Numbered from the stretch's first letter, positions 43,291-51,861 are shown. The stretch is 64,000 nucleotides of DNA from Pseudomonas sp. WS 5079 (GCF_012985465.1 NZ_JAAQWN010000006.1:400561-464560); one strand, 5' to 3'. The notes: generated from the sequence alone by a model not told the origin. Made by a program: numbers and translations.

Positions 43291-43652
43291 GTACACGCAG
43301 AACCCCTGTGGGAGCGGGCTTGCTCGCGAATGCGGTGTGTCAGCTAGCAAAATCGGTGACTGGCACACCGCATTCGCGAGCAAGCCCGCTCCCACATTTT
43401 TGACCGCGCCCTATCCGATGTACATGTAACAAAAACGCTACTTTTCGCAGCATTCCCTCCCCCGCCTGCCCCAATTTGTGCGCCAGCTCACGGCATCCCC
43501 TGCCATATCTGGTATCAAATCCGTTACAACTTATAGCCAGGCGACCCCCACTTCCAACAACGCGCCAATTCGCGACCGCCCCATGGAATGAGGCGCGCAT
43601 TGTGCAATCGGTCCCGCCGAGCCACTCCCTCAACCACCTCAAGGAAGACCTT
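43291..43652. other. Intergenic region between rpiA and the autotransporter gene
   Basis: The first 105 bases hold a REP pair. The remaining 256 bases include a partly symmetrical ATGTACATGT (43418-43427) and AT-rich stretches such as TTACAACTTATAG around 43525, which may be promoter elements. No RNA gene or protein-like frame is convincing. Confidence 0.5.
43307..43396. repeat. REP inverted pair, GGAGCGGGCTTGCTCGCGAA type
   Basis: Arms TGTGGGAGCGGGCTTGCTCG continuing into CGAATGCGGTGTG, and the perfect complement, flank about 25 bases. It lies 17 bases after the rpiA stop. Confidence 0.92.
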
Positions 43653-45599
43653 GTGATCAAGCCCCTAACCCTCGCTGTCAGCGTTGCCTGTGCCCTGCTG
43701 TCGACTCAATCCCATGCCTACGACTACGGCGAGCACGCCAATGTCACCCTGGAAAAGCTGATCACCGACTACCCAGGCCGCTATCGCGGCACGGCCAACT
43801 TTGCCGGGGCCGCCGCCTGGATGCAGAGCCAGATGGGCAGCGCCTACAACATCAGCCGCCAGGACTTCACCTGGAATGGCGGCAGCCGCGCCTCGCAGAA
43901 CGTGGTGGCCTACGCCGCCGGCACCAAACCGCAATACGTGGTGATTGGCGCGCACTTCGACACCTACTTCGGCCGCCCGACCCTGCAAGGCCTGGACGAC
44001 AACGGCTCCGGCGCCAGCGTGCTGACCGAAGTGGCGAAGAACCTCGGTGGCCTGCAACTGGAAAACGGCCTGCAGATCGTCGGCTTCGGCGCCGAAGAGG
44101 AAGGCCTGCGCGGCTCCCGGGCGTTTGTCGACTCATTGAGCGCCAGCCAACGCGCCAATATGCTGGCCATGATCAACCTCGACAGCCTGATCACCGGCGA
44201 CATGATGTACGCCCACGCCGGCCAGAACAGCACCGCCAATCCGGCCCTGGCGTCGTTGCGCGAACACACGTTCCAGATCGCCAAGGAGTTGAACATCAAC
44301 CTGTTCACCAACCCCGGCCTGGACGCGCAATACCCCGCCGGCACCGGCTGCTGCAGTGACGGCGAGGCCTTCGAGGCGCTGAACATCCCGATCCTGTATA
44401 TCGAAGCCACCAACTGGGAACTGGGCGCCCTGGACGGCTACACCCAGACCAACAACCCGGCAATCCCCGGCGGCTCGACGTGGCACGACCCCAATGAAGA
44501 CAACAAGACGGTCCTGACCAACGCCTTCGGCCAGGAACGCATCGACCAGCGCCTGCGCGACTATTCGCGCCTGCTCAGTCGCCTGGTGCTGGAGCTGACC
44601 AATGCCGACTTGATGGCTTCCACCACCTCGGGCGGCGCGGTTGCGCGCAATATGCAGGACAACCTGCAGCGCCAGCACCAGGCCATGGTGCGCCTGCACG
44701 ACCGTCGCTGGCTGACTTTGCAAGCGGCCAGCCGTGAAGTCGGCAGCTTCGATGGCGAGATCGGCGTGGACGGCGAATACAACCCGGACAGCGGCTTCGA
44801 CACCGCCCCCAACCCAGAGGCCCGGCGCCTGGGCCTGCATGCCCTGGGCGACTATCAACTGAGCAGCAGCCTGAACATCGGCGCCAGCCTGAGCTACCTC
44901 AACGGCCGCGACAAGCTGGAACACCGTGGCAAGCTGCAAAGCGACACCTGGCAAGCCGCGGTCTACGCCTTGTTGAACGATGGCGGCCCGACCTGGCTGG
45001 CCGGAGACCTGAGCGTGGGCCACAGCAGCTTCGACTCCAAGCGCAACCTGCTGATCCAGGCCAACGGTGGCCCCGTGCTACTTAACCAGCAGTTGACTGG
45101 CGAGACCGATGCCCTGTCCCTGGGCGCCCGCGTGCTCGGCGGTTATGACTTCGACCTGGGCGCGATCAAGACCGGGCCGTTTGCCGGGCTCGATTACAGC
45201 CACTCGCGCATCGACAAGTTCCACGAGAAGCAGAACCTGCGCACCGCCCTTGAATATGAAGAACAGTCCTTCGATTCCCTGGAAGCCAGCCTCGGCTGGC
45301 GCGTGCGCGGTGCCGTGGCCCTGCCTTATGGCCTGAGCCTGATGCCCTACGGCGACATCGCCTGGGTCAAGGAATTGGCCGACGGCCGCCTCGACGACCT
45401 CGACCTGACCGCCCGCGCCGACGGCCAGGCCCGTACCGCACGCCTGGGCTCAGTGGACAAGAGCTTTGGCCGCGCACAGGTCGGCAGCCAATTGGCGATC
45501 ACCCCGCAGCTTGGGGTGTACGCAGAGGTGAACGGCCGCCTGGGCCATGCCGAAGGCAGCCAGACCGGATATTCGTTGGGTGTGCAGTGGATGTTCTGA
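43653..45599 (+). CDS. aaaA: AaaA-like autotransporter with M28 aminopeptidase passenger
   Basis: I chose GTG at 43653, which follows AAGGA at 43641-43645 and leads directly into the signal peptide MIKPLTLAVSVACALLSTQS. The 648 residues match AaaA of P. aeruginosa, an arginine-specific surface aminopeptidase at the same genomic place. The passenger is an M28 zinc peptidase: His101 in GAHFDTY, Asp115/116 in DDNGSGA, the glutamates of GAEEEGL near 147, Asp in NLDSLITGD and a final histidine, perhaps in WHDPNED. From about 400 a beta-barrel begins and the last residues are YSLGVQWMF, with the terminal aromatic residue recognised by the BAM machinery. Confidence 0.88.
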   Translation: MIKPLTLAVSVACALLSTQSHAYDYGEHANVTLEKLITDYPGRYRGTANFAGAAAWMQSQMGSAYNISRQDFTWNGGSRASQNVVAYAAGTKPQYVVIGAHFDTYFGRPTLQGLDDNGSGASVLTEVAKNLGGLQLENGLQIVGFGAEEEGLRGSRAFVDSLSASQRANMLAMINLDSLITGDMMYAHAGQNSTANPALASLREHTFQIAKELNINLFTNPGLDAQYPAGTGCCSDGEAFEALNIPILYIEATNWELGALDGYTQTNNPAIPGGSTWHDPNEDNKTVLTNAFGQERIDQRLRDYSRLLSRLVLELTNADLMASTTSGGAVARNMQDNLQRQHQAMVRLHDRRWLTLQAASREVGSFDGEIGVDGEYNPDSGFDTAPNPEARRLGLHALGDYQLSSSLNIGASLSYLNGRDKLEHRGKLQSDTWQAAVYALLNDGGPTWLAGDLSVGHSSFDSKRNLLIQANGGPVLLNQQLTGETDALSLGARVLGGYDFDLGAIKTGPFAGLDYSHSRIDKFHEKQNLRTALEYEEQSFDSLEASLGWRVRGAVALPYGLSLMPYGDIAWVKELADGRLDDLDLTARADGQARTARLGSVDKSFGRAQVGSQLAITPQLGVYAEVNGRLGHAEGSQTGYSLGVQWMF

Positions 45600-45606
45600 T
45601 CCGCGC

Positions 45607-46527
45607 TTACCGCTGCTCGGGCTTTTTCTTGAAGACATAGAACAGGTTCGGCTCACTCACCAGGTACAACGTGCCATCGTCATCCATGGCAATACCCTCG
45701 GCCTGGGGCACGCGTTTTTTCAGGCCATTGCGCCCCTTGAGCAGCGACAAGCTGCTCAAGGGGCGACCGTCGATATCCAGCTCCAGCACCAGGTACGACT
45801 CATCGGACAGCGCCAGCAAGTGGCCACTGCGCTCATCGTATTGCAGGCTGGACAGGTCGCGTACAAACAGCCCGGCATCGCGTCGGGGGTTGTTGACCAC
45901 GTGGACCGAGTAGGTTTTTTCCGGTTTGAAATGGGGAAAGCCGTGCACTTCGTAGATCAGCATCGGGTCCCGCTCCTTGGCGACGAACAGGCGCTTGCCC
46001 ACTGAGTCATAGGCCAGCCCTTCAAAGCCTTTATTGCCCTTCAGGTGCACACCCAGGGTCATCTGCTCGGCCTCGGCCGCGTCGAGAAACTGCGTGTCGT
46101 CCTCCAGGTGAATCTTGATCAGCCGCTGCTGGCGTTCATCGCTGACCACGTAGGTGTTTTCGCTGATGAACTCCACCGCCTCGGCATCGCCAAACCCCAC
46201 CAGGTTGATGCGCCGCAGGATCTTGCCGTCCAGGGACAACTCGACCAGTTCGGCGTTTTGGTTGGTCACGGTAAACAGGCTCTTGCGCACCGGGTCGTAG
46301 GTCAGCGCCGAGACATCATCATCCAGGCCTTCAATCACCTGGGCTTCCAGCACCACCTCATAGTCCGCCAGGCCAATGGAGCGTTCATCCAGCGGCTGGC
46401 GCCAGGTCTGCCAGTTGAACCAGGCGCGCTCGAATAAACGGAACTGCTGGGCGACCACGCCCACAGCAACCAGGGCGATCAACACTAGGATAAGAAGGGC
46501 AGGTTTGGGGCGGGCAAATCGGCGCAT
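45607..46527 (-). CDS. SdiA-regulated family protein, copy 1
   Basis: A 306-residue protein with an N-terminal hydrophobic segment (about 9-27) and a periplasmic beta-propeller-like domain of the SdiA-regulated family. Repeated blade-like stretches are LTYDPVRKSLFTVTNQ, LAYDSVGKRLFVAKERD and LQYDERSGHLLALSDE. The end reads GTLYLVSEPNLFYVF. The family is named from a Salmonella gene controlled by SdiA, but no LuxR solo gene is in view here. It lies downstream of copy 2 on the same strand with a 121-base gap. Function unknown to me; the calcium-binding phytase-like fold is a family-level remark. Confidence 0.82.
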   Translation of the reverse strand: MRRFARPKPALLILVLIALVAVGVVAQQFRLFERAWFNWQTWRQPLDERSIGLADYEVVLEAQVIEGLDDDVSALTYDPVRKSLFTVTNQNAELVELSLDGKILRRINLVGFGDAEAVEFISENTYVVSDERQQRLIKIHLEDDTQFLDAAEAEQMTLGVHLKGNKGFEGLAYDSVGKRLFVAKERDPMLIYEVHGFPHFKPEKTYSVHVVNNPRRDAGLFVRDLSSLQYDERSGHLLALSDESYLVLELDIDGRPLSSLSLLKGRNGLKKRVPQAEGIAMDDDGTLYLVSEPNLFYVFKKKPEQR

Positions 46528-46648
46528 GGGGGCTGGCTCAAAGTCAAAACTGGCAAATGAATATCACAGCCATCTGAATTTAAACTTAAACGCAGCTCAG
46601 TGTCTGGGGAATGCCGCTCATAGAGAAGAATCCGACGTAATCAATCGG

Positions 46649-47575
46649 CTATTTCTGCTTCTCGAAGCGGTAGAACAAATTGGGCTCGCTGACCATGTAC
46701 AGGGTGCCGTTTTCGTCCATGGTCACGCCTTCGGCGCGGGGGATGGTGTTTTTCAAGCCGTTGAAGCCGCCCAGCACGGTCATGAAGCTGACTTGCTCGC
46801 CCTTCTCGTCCAGTTCCAGCAGCAGATGGGAGTCGGCGGACAGTACTAACAAGTGGCCGGTACGCGGATCGACACTCAGGGCCGAAAGGTTGCGGATATC
46901 CAGCTCGGAGCTGGGCAATTTCTGCTTGTCGCCCGCCAGGACCTGGCTGCCGTCGCTGGCCCAGGTAAACAGCTGCGCTGGGCGCTCGATACCCAGCACC
47001 AATTGTTGATTGCGCTTGTCCCAGGTGATGGCCTCGAACGCCTTGTTCTGGTTCTTGGAGGGGCCCAGGTCGTAGCTCGGGTAGTCAGCGAAGGCCAGTT
47101 GCCGCGTGTCGGCATCGACCTTGACCAGGGTCACGTTGTGCCTGCGCTCATCCACGATGGCCAGCACGCCGTTTTCCATGACCGTCACACCTTCCGGGTT
47201 GCTCCAGCCCACCATCGGAATCTTGCGCAACACATCACCCTGCAGGCTCAGCTCCACCAGGAACGGGTTTCTGCCCATGACGGCGAACAAGGTCTTGGTC
47301 CTGGGGTCGTAGGCCAGATCCGAAGCTTCGTCCTTTTCCATGCCGGGCAACGGCTTGGCGTCGATCACCGCCTGGTAATCCGGAAGCCAGATGCTCTCGC
47401 GACGCTCCATCGGGCTTTCAAACCGCTCCAACACCCACAACGCGCCCCGGTCATCCCAGTGCATCAACCAGGAAATCCCGTACATGATCGCCCCGGCCAG
47501 GAACAGCCAGGAATACCAGCGCATGTTCAAGCGCGAACGAAGAGTGGGTTTCACAGAAGGGAGGGGCACGGCCAT
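46649..47575 (-). CDS. SdiA-regulated family protein, copy 2
   Basis: A 308-residue paralogue of the neighbouring gene. It has a signal anchor (about 18-37), then the blade repeats LAYDPRTKTLFAVMGRN, ITWDKRNQQLVLGIERP and LSVDPRTGHLLVLSADS. Its end, GTLYMVSEPNLFYRFEK, matches that of copy 1 almost exactly, showing an old tandem duplication. The N-termini differ. Both would face the periplasm. Upstream is a 264-base gap with a REP element and a short perfect dyad GTGCG-CAGTA-CGCAC at 47687-47701. Confidence 0.82.
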   Translation of the reverse strand: MAVPLPSVKPTLRSRLNMRWYSWLFLAGAIMYGISWLMHWDDRGALWVLERFESPMERRESIWLPDYQAVIDAKPLPGMEKDEASDLAYDPRTKTLFAVMGRNPFLVELSLQGDVLRKIPMVGWSNPEGVTVMENGVLAIVDERRHNVTLVKVDADTRQLAFADYPSYDLGPSKNQNKAFEAITWDKRNQQLVLGIERPAQLFTWASDGSQVLAGDKQKLPSSELDIRNLSALSVDPRTGHLLVLSADSHLLLELDEKGEQVSFMTVLGGFNGLKNTIPRAEGVTMDENGTLYMVSEPNLFYRFEKQK

Positions 47576-47723
47576 GGAGGCATTCCAGATAATCGGCTGT
47601 AGGTGATGGCCCAGGCTCAGAGCGCCTGCGTGCCATATGGCCGAGGATTATCCGGATGGAGTGTGAAAAAAATGCAAAGCCCCGATGTGCGCAGTACGCA
47701 CAAATAATCTGTGTACAAGCTTG

Positions 47724-47810
47724 TGTGGGAGCCGGGCTTGCCCGCGATGCAAGCACCGTGGTGCATCAGGCACACCGCGGTGATGCTATCGCACGCAAGC
47801 CAGCTCCCAC
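47724..47810. repeat. Hybrid REP inverted pair with arms of two types
   Basis: The left arm (GTGGGAGCCGGGCTTGCCCG) resembles the GGAGCGGGC type with an extra base; the right arm (GCACGCAAGCCAGCTCCCAC) is of the GGAGCTGGC type. The centre contains its own dyad around CACCGTGGTGCATC and GCACACCGCGGTGATGC. Confidence 0.82.
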
Positions 47811-47839
47811 TAAAGCCGGCTTCTACATGAGTATGGGAG

Positions 47840-48505
47840 TTAGCGTACGGCGCTTTCGAAGCGGCTGACACCCGGCAGTTCCAGCACCAGTTCGTCACCC
47901 ACTTCCAGCGGGCCCACGCCCACAGGGGTTCCGGTCAGGATCACATCCCCGGCCTGCAGCGAGAAGCAGCCCGCCATGTGCTGGATCATCGGCACGATCG
48001 GGTTGAGCATTTGCGCGCTGTTGCCGTCCTGGCGCACCTGGCCATTGATGGTCAGGCGAATGCCGATATCGGTCAGGTCGGGGAAGGTGCTGCCCACCAC
48101 GAACGGCGCAATGACTGCCGCACCGTCGAAGGACTTGGCGATTTCCCACGGCAGGCCCTTGGCCTTGAGCTCGGACTGCTTGTCGCGCAAGGTCAGGTCC
48201 AGGGCCGGGGCGAAGCCGGAGATGGCGTCCAGCACTTCTTCACGGCTCGGGGTTTTCGACAAGGGTTTGCCGATCAACACCGCGATTTCCGCTTCGTAGT
48301 GCACCGAACCGCGCTCGGCTGGAATGGCAAAGCCGCCTTCCAACGGCACCACGCAACTGCCCGGCTTGATAAACAGCAGGGGCTCGGTCGGTACCGGGTT
48401 GTCCAGTTCCTTGGTGTGTTCGGCGTAGTTGCGCCCGATGCAGACCACTTTGCCCAGTGGAAAGTGGATGTTGGTGCCGTCGACGTACTTGTGCTGATAG
48501 CTCAT
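47840..48505 (-). CDS. Fumarylacetoacetate hydrolase family protein
   Basis: A 221-residue single-domain FAH-family enzyme. Typical stretches are KVVCIGRNYAEHTKELDN near residues 18-35, PLLFIKPGSCVV near 42-53, HYEAEIAVLIG near 69-79 with metal-binding glutamates, and DVILTGTPVGVGPLEVGDEL near 183-202. Members include fumarylpyruvate hydrolases and oxaloacetate decarboxylase/acylpyruvase FAHD1-like proteins. It follows the D-2-hydroxyglutarate dehydrogenase gene by 24 bases, so the two share an operon; its substrate may be a related 2-keto or hydroxy diacid, but this is inference. Confidence 0.88.
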   Translation of the reverse strand: MSYQHKYVDGTNIHFPLGKVVCIGRNYAEHTKELDNPVPTEPLLFIKPGSCVVPLEGGFAIPAERGSVHYEAEIAVLIGKPLSKTPSREEVLDAISGFAPALDLTLRDKQSELKAKGLPWEIAKSFDGAAVIAPFVVGSTFPDLTDIGIRLTINGQVRQDGNSAQMLNPIVPMIQHMAGCFSLQAGDVILTGTPVGVGPLEVGDELVLELPGVSRFESAVR

Positions 48506-48529
48506 GGACCGCTTCCTCTTTCGTGATGG

Positions 48530-49924
48530 TTAAACAGCGAAGATCTTGCCCGGGTTCATGATCCCGTTCGGGTCGAACACGGCTTTCACTGCCTTCATAT
48601 ATTCGATTTCAACCGGAGAGCGGCTGTAAGTCAGGTAATCGCGCTTGGTCATGCCCACGCCGTGTTCGGCGGAGATCGAGCCGTTGTACTTCTCGACGGT
48701 CTCGAACACCCACTTGTTGACGGTGGCGCACTTGGCGAAGAACTCGTCCTTGGACAGGTTTTGCGGCTTGAGAATGTTCAAGTGCAGGTTGCCATCGCCG
48801 ATGTGGCCGAACCAGACAATTTCGAAGTCTGGATAGTGTTCGCCGACGATCGCGTCGATTTCCTTGAGGAATGCCGGCACTTTCGACACGGTGACCGAAA
48901 TGTCGTTCTTGTAGGGCGTCCAGTGGGAGATGGTCTCGGAGATGTACTCGCGCAGCTTCCACAGGTTATGCAACTGGGTTTCGCTCTGGCTCATCACGCC
49001 ATCGAGCACCCAGCCCTGTTCGACACAGTGCTCGAAGGTTTCCAGGGCGTGGTTGGCGACTTCTTCGGTGGTGGCTTCGAATTCCAGCAGGGCGTAGAAC
49101 GGGCAATCGGTCTCGAACGGCGCCGGCACATCGCCACGGCCGAGGACTTTGGCCAGGGCCTTGTCAGAGAAAAACTCGAACGCCGTCAGGTCCAGTTTGC
49201 TTTGGAACGCGTGCAGCACCGGCATGATCGAGTCGAAGTCGGTGGTGCCCAACACCATTGCGGTGAGGTTTTTCGGGGCCCGGTCCAGGCGCATGGTGGC
49301 TTCGACCACAAAACCCAGGGTGCCTTCAGCGCCGATAAACAGCTGGCGCATGTCGTAGCCGGTGGCGTTCTTGATCAGGTCGCGGTTCAGTTCCAGCACA
49401 TCGCCTTTGCCGGTGACGACCTTCATGCCCGCTACCCAGTTACGGGTCATGCCGTAGCGAATCACCTTGATCCCGCCGGCATTGGTGCCGATATTGCCGC
49501 CAATCTGGCTGGAACCGGACGATGCGAAGTCCACCGGGTAGTACAGGCCGTTTTCTTCGGCGACGTTCTGCAATTGCTTGGTGACCACGCCCGGCTGGCA
49601 CACGGCGGTGCGATCGGTGAGGTTCACGTCGAGGATCTGGTTCATGTAGTCGAACGACACCACCACTTCGCCATTGGCCGCCACGGCGGCCGCCGACAGG
49701 CCGGTACGCCCGCCGGACGGCACCAGCGCCACCTTGTGCGTGTTGGCCCAGCGAACGATGGCCTGCACCTGCTCAATGGTCTTGGGGAAGACGATAGCGG
49801 TCGGCGCGGGGGCGAAGTGCTTGGTCCAATCCTTGCCGTAAGCCTCCAGGGAGTCTGCATCGGTCAGCACTTTGCCGGGCTCAACCAGGGTCTTTAGCTC
49901 ATCAATCAGGGCAGGATGGGTCAT
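48530..49924 (-). CDS. D-2-hydroxyglutarate dehydrogenase (FAD-binding oxidase family)
   Basis: A 464-residue PCMH/VAO-type flavoprotein. The FAD domain (about 35-215) contains VALVPSGGRTGLSAAAVAANG and the SGSSQIGGNIGTNAGG stretch near 138-153. The substrate domain has GHIGDGNLHLNIL near 374-386 and EHGVGMTKRDYL near 420-431, whose histidines bind the active-site metal. The orthologue beside serA in other pseudomonads oxidises D-2-hydroxyglutarate to 2-oxoglutarate and passes electrons to the respiratory chain; it removes the D-2-hydroxyglutarate made by SerA. Generic glycolate or D-lactate dehydrogenase labels are less likely because of the serA neighbour. I chose the ATG at 49924 (MTHPALIDEL). 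Confidence 0.88.
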   Translation of the reverse strand: MTHPALIDELKTLVEPGKVLTDADSLEAYGKDWTKHFAPAPTAIVFPKTIEQVQAIVRWANTHKVALVPSGGRTGLSAAAVAANGEVVVSFDYMNQILDVNLTDRTAVCQPGVVTKQLQNVAEENGLYYPVDFASSGSSQIGGNIGTNAGGIKVIRYGMTRNWVAGMKVVTGKGDVLELNRDLIKNATGYDMRQLFIGAEGTLGFVVEATMRLDRAPKNLTAMVLGTTDFDSIMPVLHAFQSKLDLTAFEFFSDKALAKVLGRGDVPAPFETDCPFYALLEFEATTEEVANHALETFEHCVEQGWVLDGVMSQSETQLHNLWKLREYISETISHWTPYKNDISVTVSKVPAFLKEIDAIVGEHYPDFEIVWFGHIGDGNLHLNILKPQNLSKDEFFAKCATVNKWVFETVEKYNGSISAEHGVGMTKRDYLTYSRSPVEIEYMKAVKAVFDPNGIMNPGKIFAV

Positions 49925-49990
49925 CGACAGAACTCTCGAACAATTCATGGTCATCCTGAGAACGCTTCACGTCGCAGGAATGAGTGTTTA

Positions 49991-50022
49991 GCGGGGCGCG
50001 TATGCTAGCATACCGCCCCCGC
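49991..50022. promoter_or_regulatory. Dyad between the D-2-hydroxyglutarate dehydrogenase gene and serA
   Basis: A perfect 14-base palindrome GTATGCTAGCATAC (50000-50013) sits inside a longer imperfect dyad with GCGGGG and CCCCGC ends. Read toward the dehydrogenase, TATGCT at 50012-50007 could be a -10 with TTGGGC at 50036-50031 as -35 (18-base spacer). It may be an operator or simply the promoter. Confidence 0.45.
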
Positions 50023-50129
50023 AGGACAGAGCCCAAGGGCGTTTCTGCGGTGACGGCTTTCCTGCCGTCCGGGTCAGCTTGCGCTGCTCGATTCCCTGCC
50101 ATTTTTCTCCGGGATACAGGTTTACGCAG

Positions 50130-51359
50130 ATGAGCAAGACTTCTCTCGATAAGAGCAAGATCAAGTTCCTTCTTCTGGAAGGCGTCCACCCATCGGCCGT
50201 CGACGTCCTAAAGGCCGCCGGGTACACCAGCATTGAGTACATCACCAGTTCTCTGCCGGAATCCCAGCTCAAGGAAAAGATCGCCGACGCGCACTTTATC
50301 GGCATTCGCTCCCGCACCCAGCTGACCGAAGAGATCTTCGACCACGCCAAGAAGTTGGTGGCGGTCGGTTGTTTCTGCATCGGCACCAACCAGGTCGACC
50401 TCAATGCAGCGCGCGAGCGCGGTATCGCGGTGTTCAACGCCCCGTACTCCAACACCCGTTCCGTGGCGGAGCTGGTGTTAGCGGAAGCCATCCTGCTGTT
50501 GCGCGGTATCCCTGAGAAGAACGCTTCCTGCCACCGTGGCGGCTGGATCAAGAGCGCGGCCAATTCCTTCGAAATTCGCGGTAAAAAGCTGGGTATCGTC
50601 GGTTACGGCTCCATTGGTACCCAGCTGTCGGTATTGGCTGAAGGCTTGGGCATGCAGGTGTTCTTCTACGACACCCTGACCAAGCTGCCGTTGGGCAACG
50701 CCACCCAGGTGTCGAGCCTGACCGAACTGCTGGGCATGTCCGACATTGTCACCCTGCACGTGCCGGAAACCGCTGAGACCCAGTGGATGATCGGCGAGAA
50801 GGAAATCCGCGCCATCAAGAAGGGCGGGATCTTGATCAACGCCGCACGCGGCACCGTGGTCGAGCTGGATGCCTTGGCCGACGCGATCAAGGACAAGCAC
50901 CTGATCGGCGCTGCCATCGACGTGTTCCCGGTGGAGCCACGCTCCAACGACGACATCTTCGAAAGCCCGCTGCGTGGCCTGGACAACGTGATCCTGACCC
51001 CGCACATCGGCGGCTCCACCGCTGAAGCCCAGGCCAACATCGGCCTGGAAGTGGCAGAGAAGCTGGTCAAGTACAGCGACAACGGTACGTCGGTGTCCTC
51101 GGTCAACTTCCCGGAAGTGGCCCTGCCGGCTCACCCTGGCAAGCACCGCCTGCTGCACATCCACCAGAACATTCCTGGCGTGATGATGGAGATCAACAAG
51201 GTCTTCGCGGAAAACGGCATCAACATCTCCGGTCAGTTCCTACAGACCAACGAGAAGGTCGGCTACGTGGTGATCGACGTAGACGCCGAGTACTCGGACC
51301 TGGCGCAAGAGAAGCTGCAGCACATCAGCGGTACTATTCGTAGCCGCGTGTTGTTCTAA
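50130..51359 (+). CDS. serA: D-3-phosphoglycerate dehydrogenase
   Basis: SerA oxidises 3-phosphoglycerate, the first step of serine synthesis. The 409 residues match the E. coli type with a C-terminal ACT domain (about 335-409) for serine feedback. The NAD motif GYGSIGTQLSVLAEGLG is near residues 157-173; catalytic Arg is in INAARGTVVELD near 240, Glu in DVFPVEP near 269 and His in LTPHIGGSTAEAQ near 292. Enzymes of this type also reduce 2-oxoglutarate to D-2-hydroxyglutarate. It is divergent from the dehydrogenase that reverses that side reaction. An intrinsic terminator follows. Confidence 0.98.
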   Translation: MSKTSLDKSKIKFLLLEGVHPSAVDVLKAAGYTSIEYITSSLPESQLKEKIADAHFIGIRSRTQLTEEIFDHAKKLVAVGCFCIGTNQVDLNAARERGIAVFNAPYSNTRSVAELVLAEAILLLRGIPEKNASCHRGGWIKSAANSFEIRGKKLGIVGYGSIGTQLSVLAEGLGMQVFFYDTLTKLPLGNATQVSSLTELLGMSDIVTLHVPETAETQWMIGEKEIRAIKKGGILINAARGTVVELDALADAIKDKHLIGAAIDVFPVEPRSNDDIFESPLRGLDNVILTPHIGGSTAEAQANIGLEVAEKLVKYSDNGTSVSSVNFPEVALPAHPGKHRLLHIHQNIPGVMMEINKVFAENGINISGQFLQTNEKVGYVVIDVDAEYSDLAQEKLQHISGTIRSRVLF

Positions 51360-51377
51360 GGTTTCAAGCGCACCACG

Positions 51378-51409
51378 AAAAAGGGAGCCCCACGGGGCTC
51401 CCTTTTTTT
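51378..51409 (+). terminator. Intrinsic terminator after serA
   Basis: The hairpin GGGAGCCC-CACG-GGGCTCCC is preceded by an A-run and followed by seven T residues. It lies between the convergent serA and DUF4399 genes and could serve both. Confidence 0.94.
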
Positions 51410-51423
51410 CGTCTGAACAAATC

Positions 51424-51861
51424 TTACTTCACCGTAACAGTGATCACTTTTGAGGCTACAGTAGGTTCGAACTGACGATGCAGGTTATCGCCCGCCACCA
51501 GTTGCAGCGTGTGCTTGCCTGGGGCCAGGGTCAGTTCGGTCTTGGTTTGCGCCTTGCCGAAGTGGATCACAGTGTCGGTGGCCGGAATCGGCTGGCTTGG
51601 ATCAGGCAGTTGCGCCTGGTCGACCAGCAGGTGGTGATGGCCTGCACCCGGGACTTGTTTGTCGATGGGCTCCAGGTCCATGCCCTTGATGCCAAACTCG
51701 ACGGTGAAGGTCTTGTCGACGGTGGCGCCATCCTTGGGCGAAACAATGAACACTTCAGCCCCTTTGGGTGCCGGTGTGCGCGGGATATCCGCCGCAGACG
51801 CCAGCATTGAAGCCCCCAGCAGCAAGCTGGCCAGGGTTGCACGAGACAAAATGGCTTTCAT
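51424..51861 (-). CDS. DUF4399 periplasmic protein
   Basis: A 145-residue secreted protein. The signal peptide ends ASA-AD near residue 23. The mature part is the DUF4399 domain, with the stretches VFIVSPKDGATVDKTFTVEFG, GAGHHHLLVD (three histidines near 73-75) and LAPGKHTLQLVAGDNLHRQF. The clustered histidines suggest metal binding, as in small copper-handling proteins, but nothing nearby confirms it. I chose the ATG at 51861, from which the signal peptide begins; the frame is open further upstream. Convergent with serA. Confidence 0.83.
   Translation of the reverse strand: MKAILSRATLASLLLGASMLASAADIPRTPAPKGAEVFIVSPKDGATVDKTFTVEFGIKGMDLEPIDKQVPGAGHHHLLVDQAQLPDPSQPIPATDTVIHFGKAQTKTELTLAPGKHTLQLVAGDNLHRQFEPTVASKVITVTVK

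Noticed and set aside
48662..49897. Plus-strand frame of 411 codons opposite the D-2-hydroxyglutarate dehydrogenase gene
   Set aside because: Antisense shadow without motifs.
48530..49924. Glycolate oxidase GlcD or D-lactate dehydrogenase
   Set aside because: No glcE/glcF or lactate permease nearby; divergence from serA favours D-2-hydroxyglutarate dehydrogenase.
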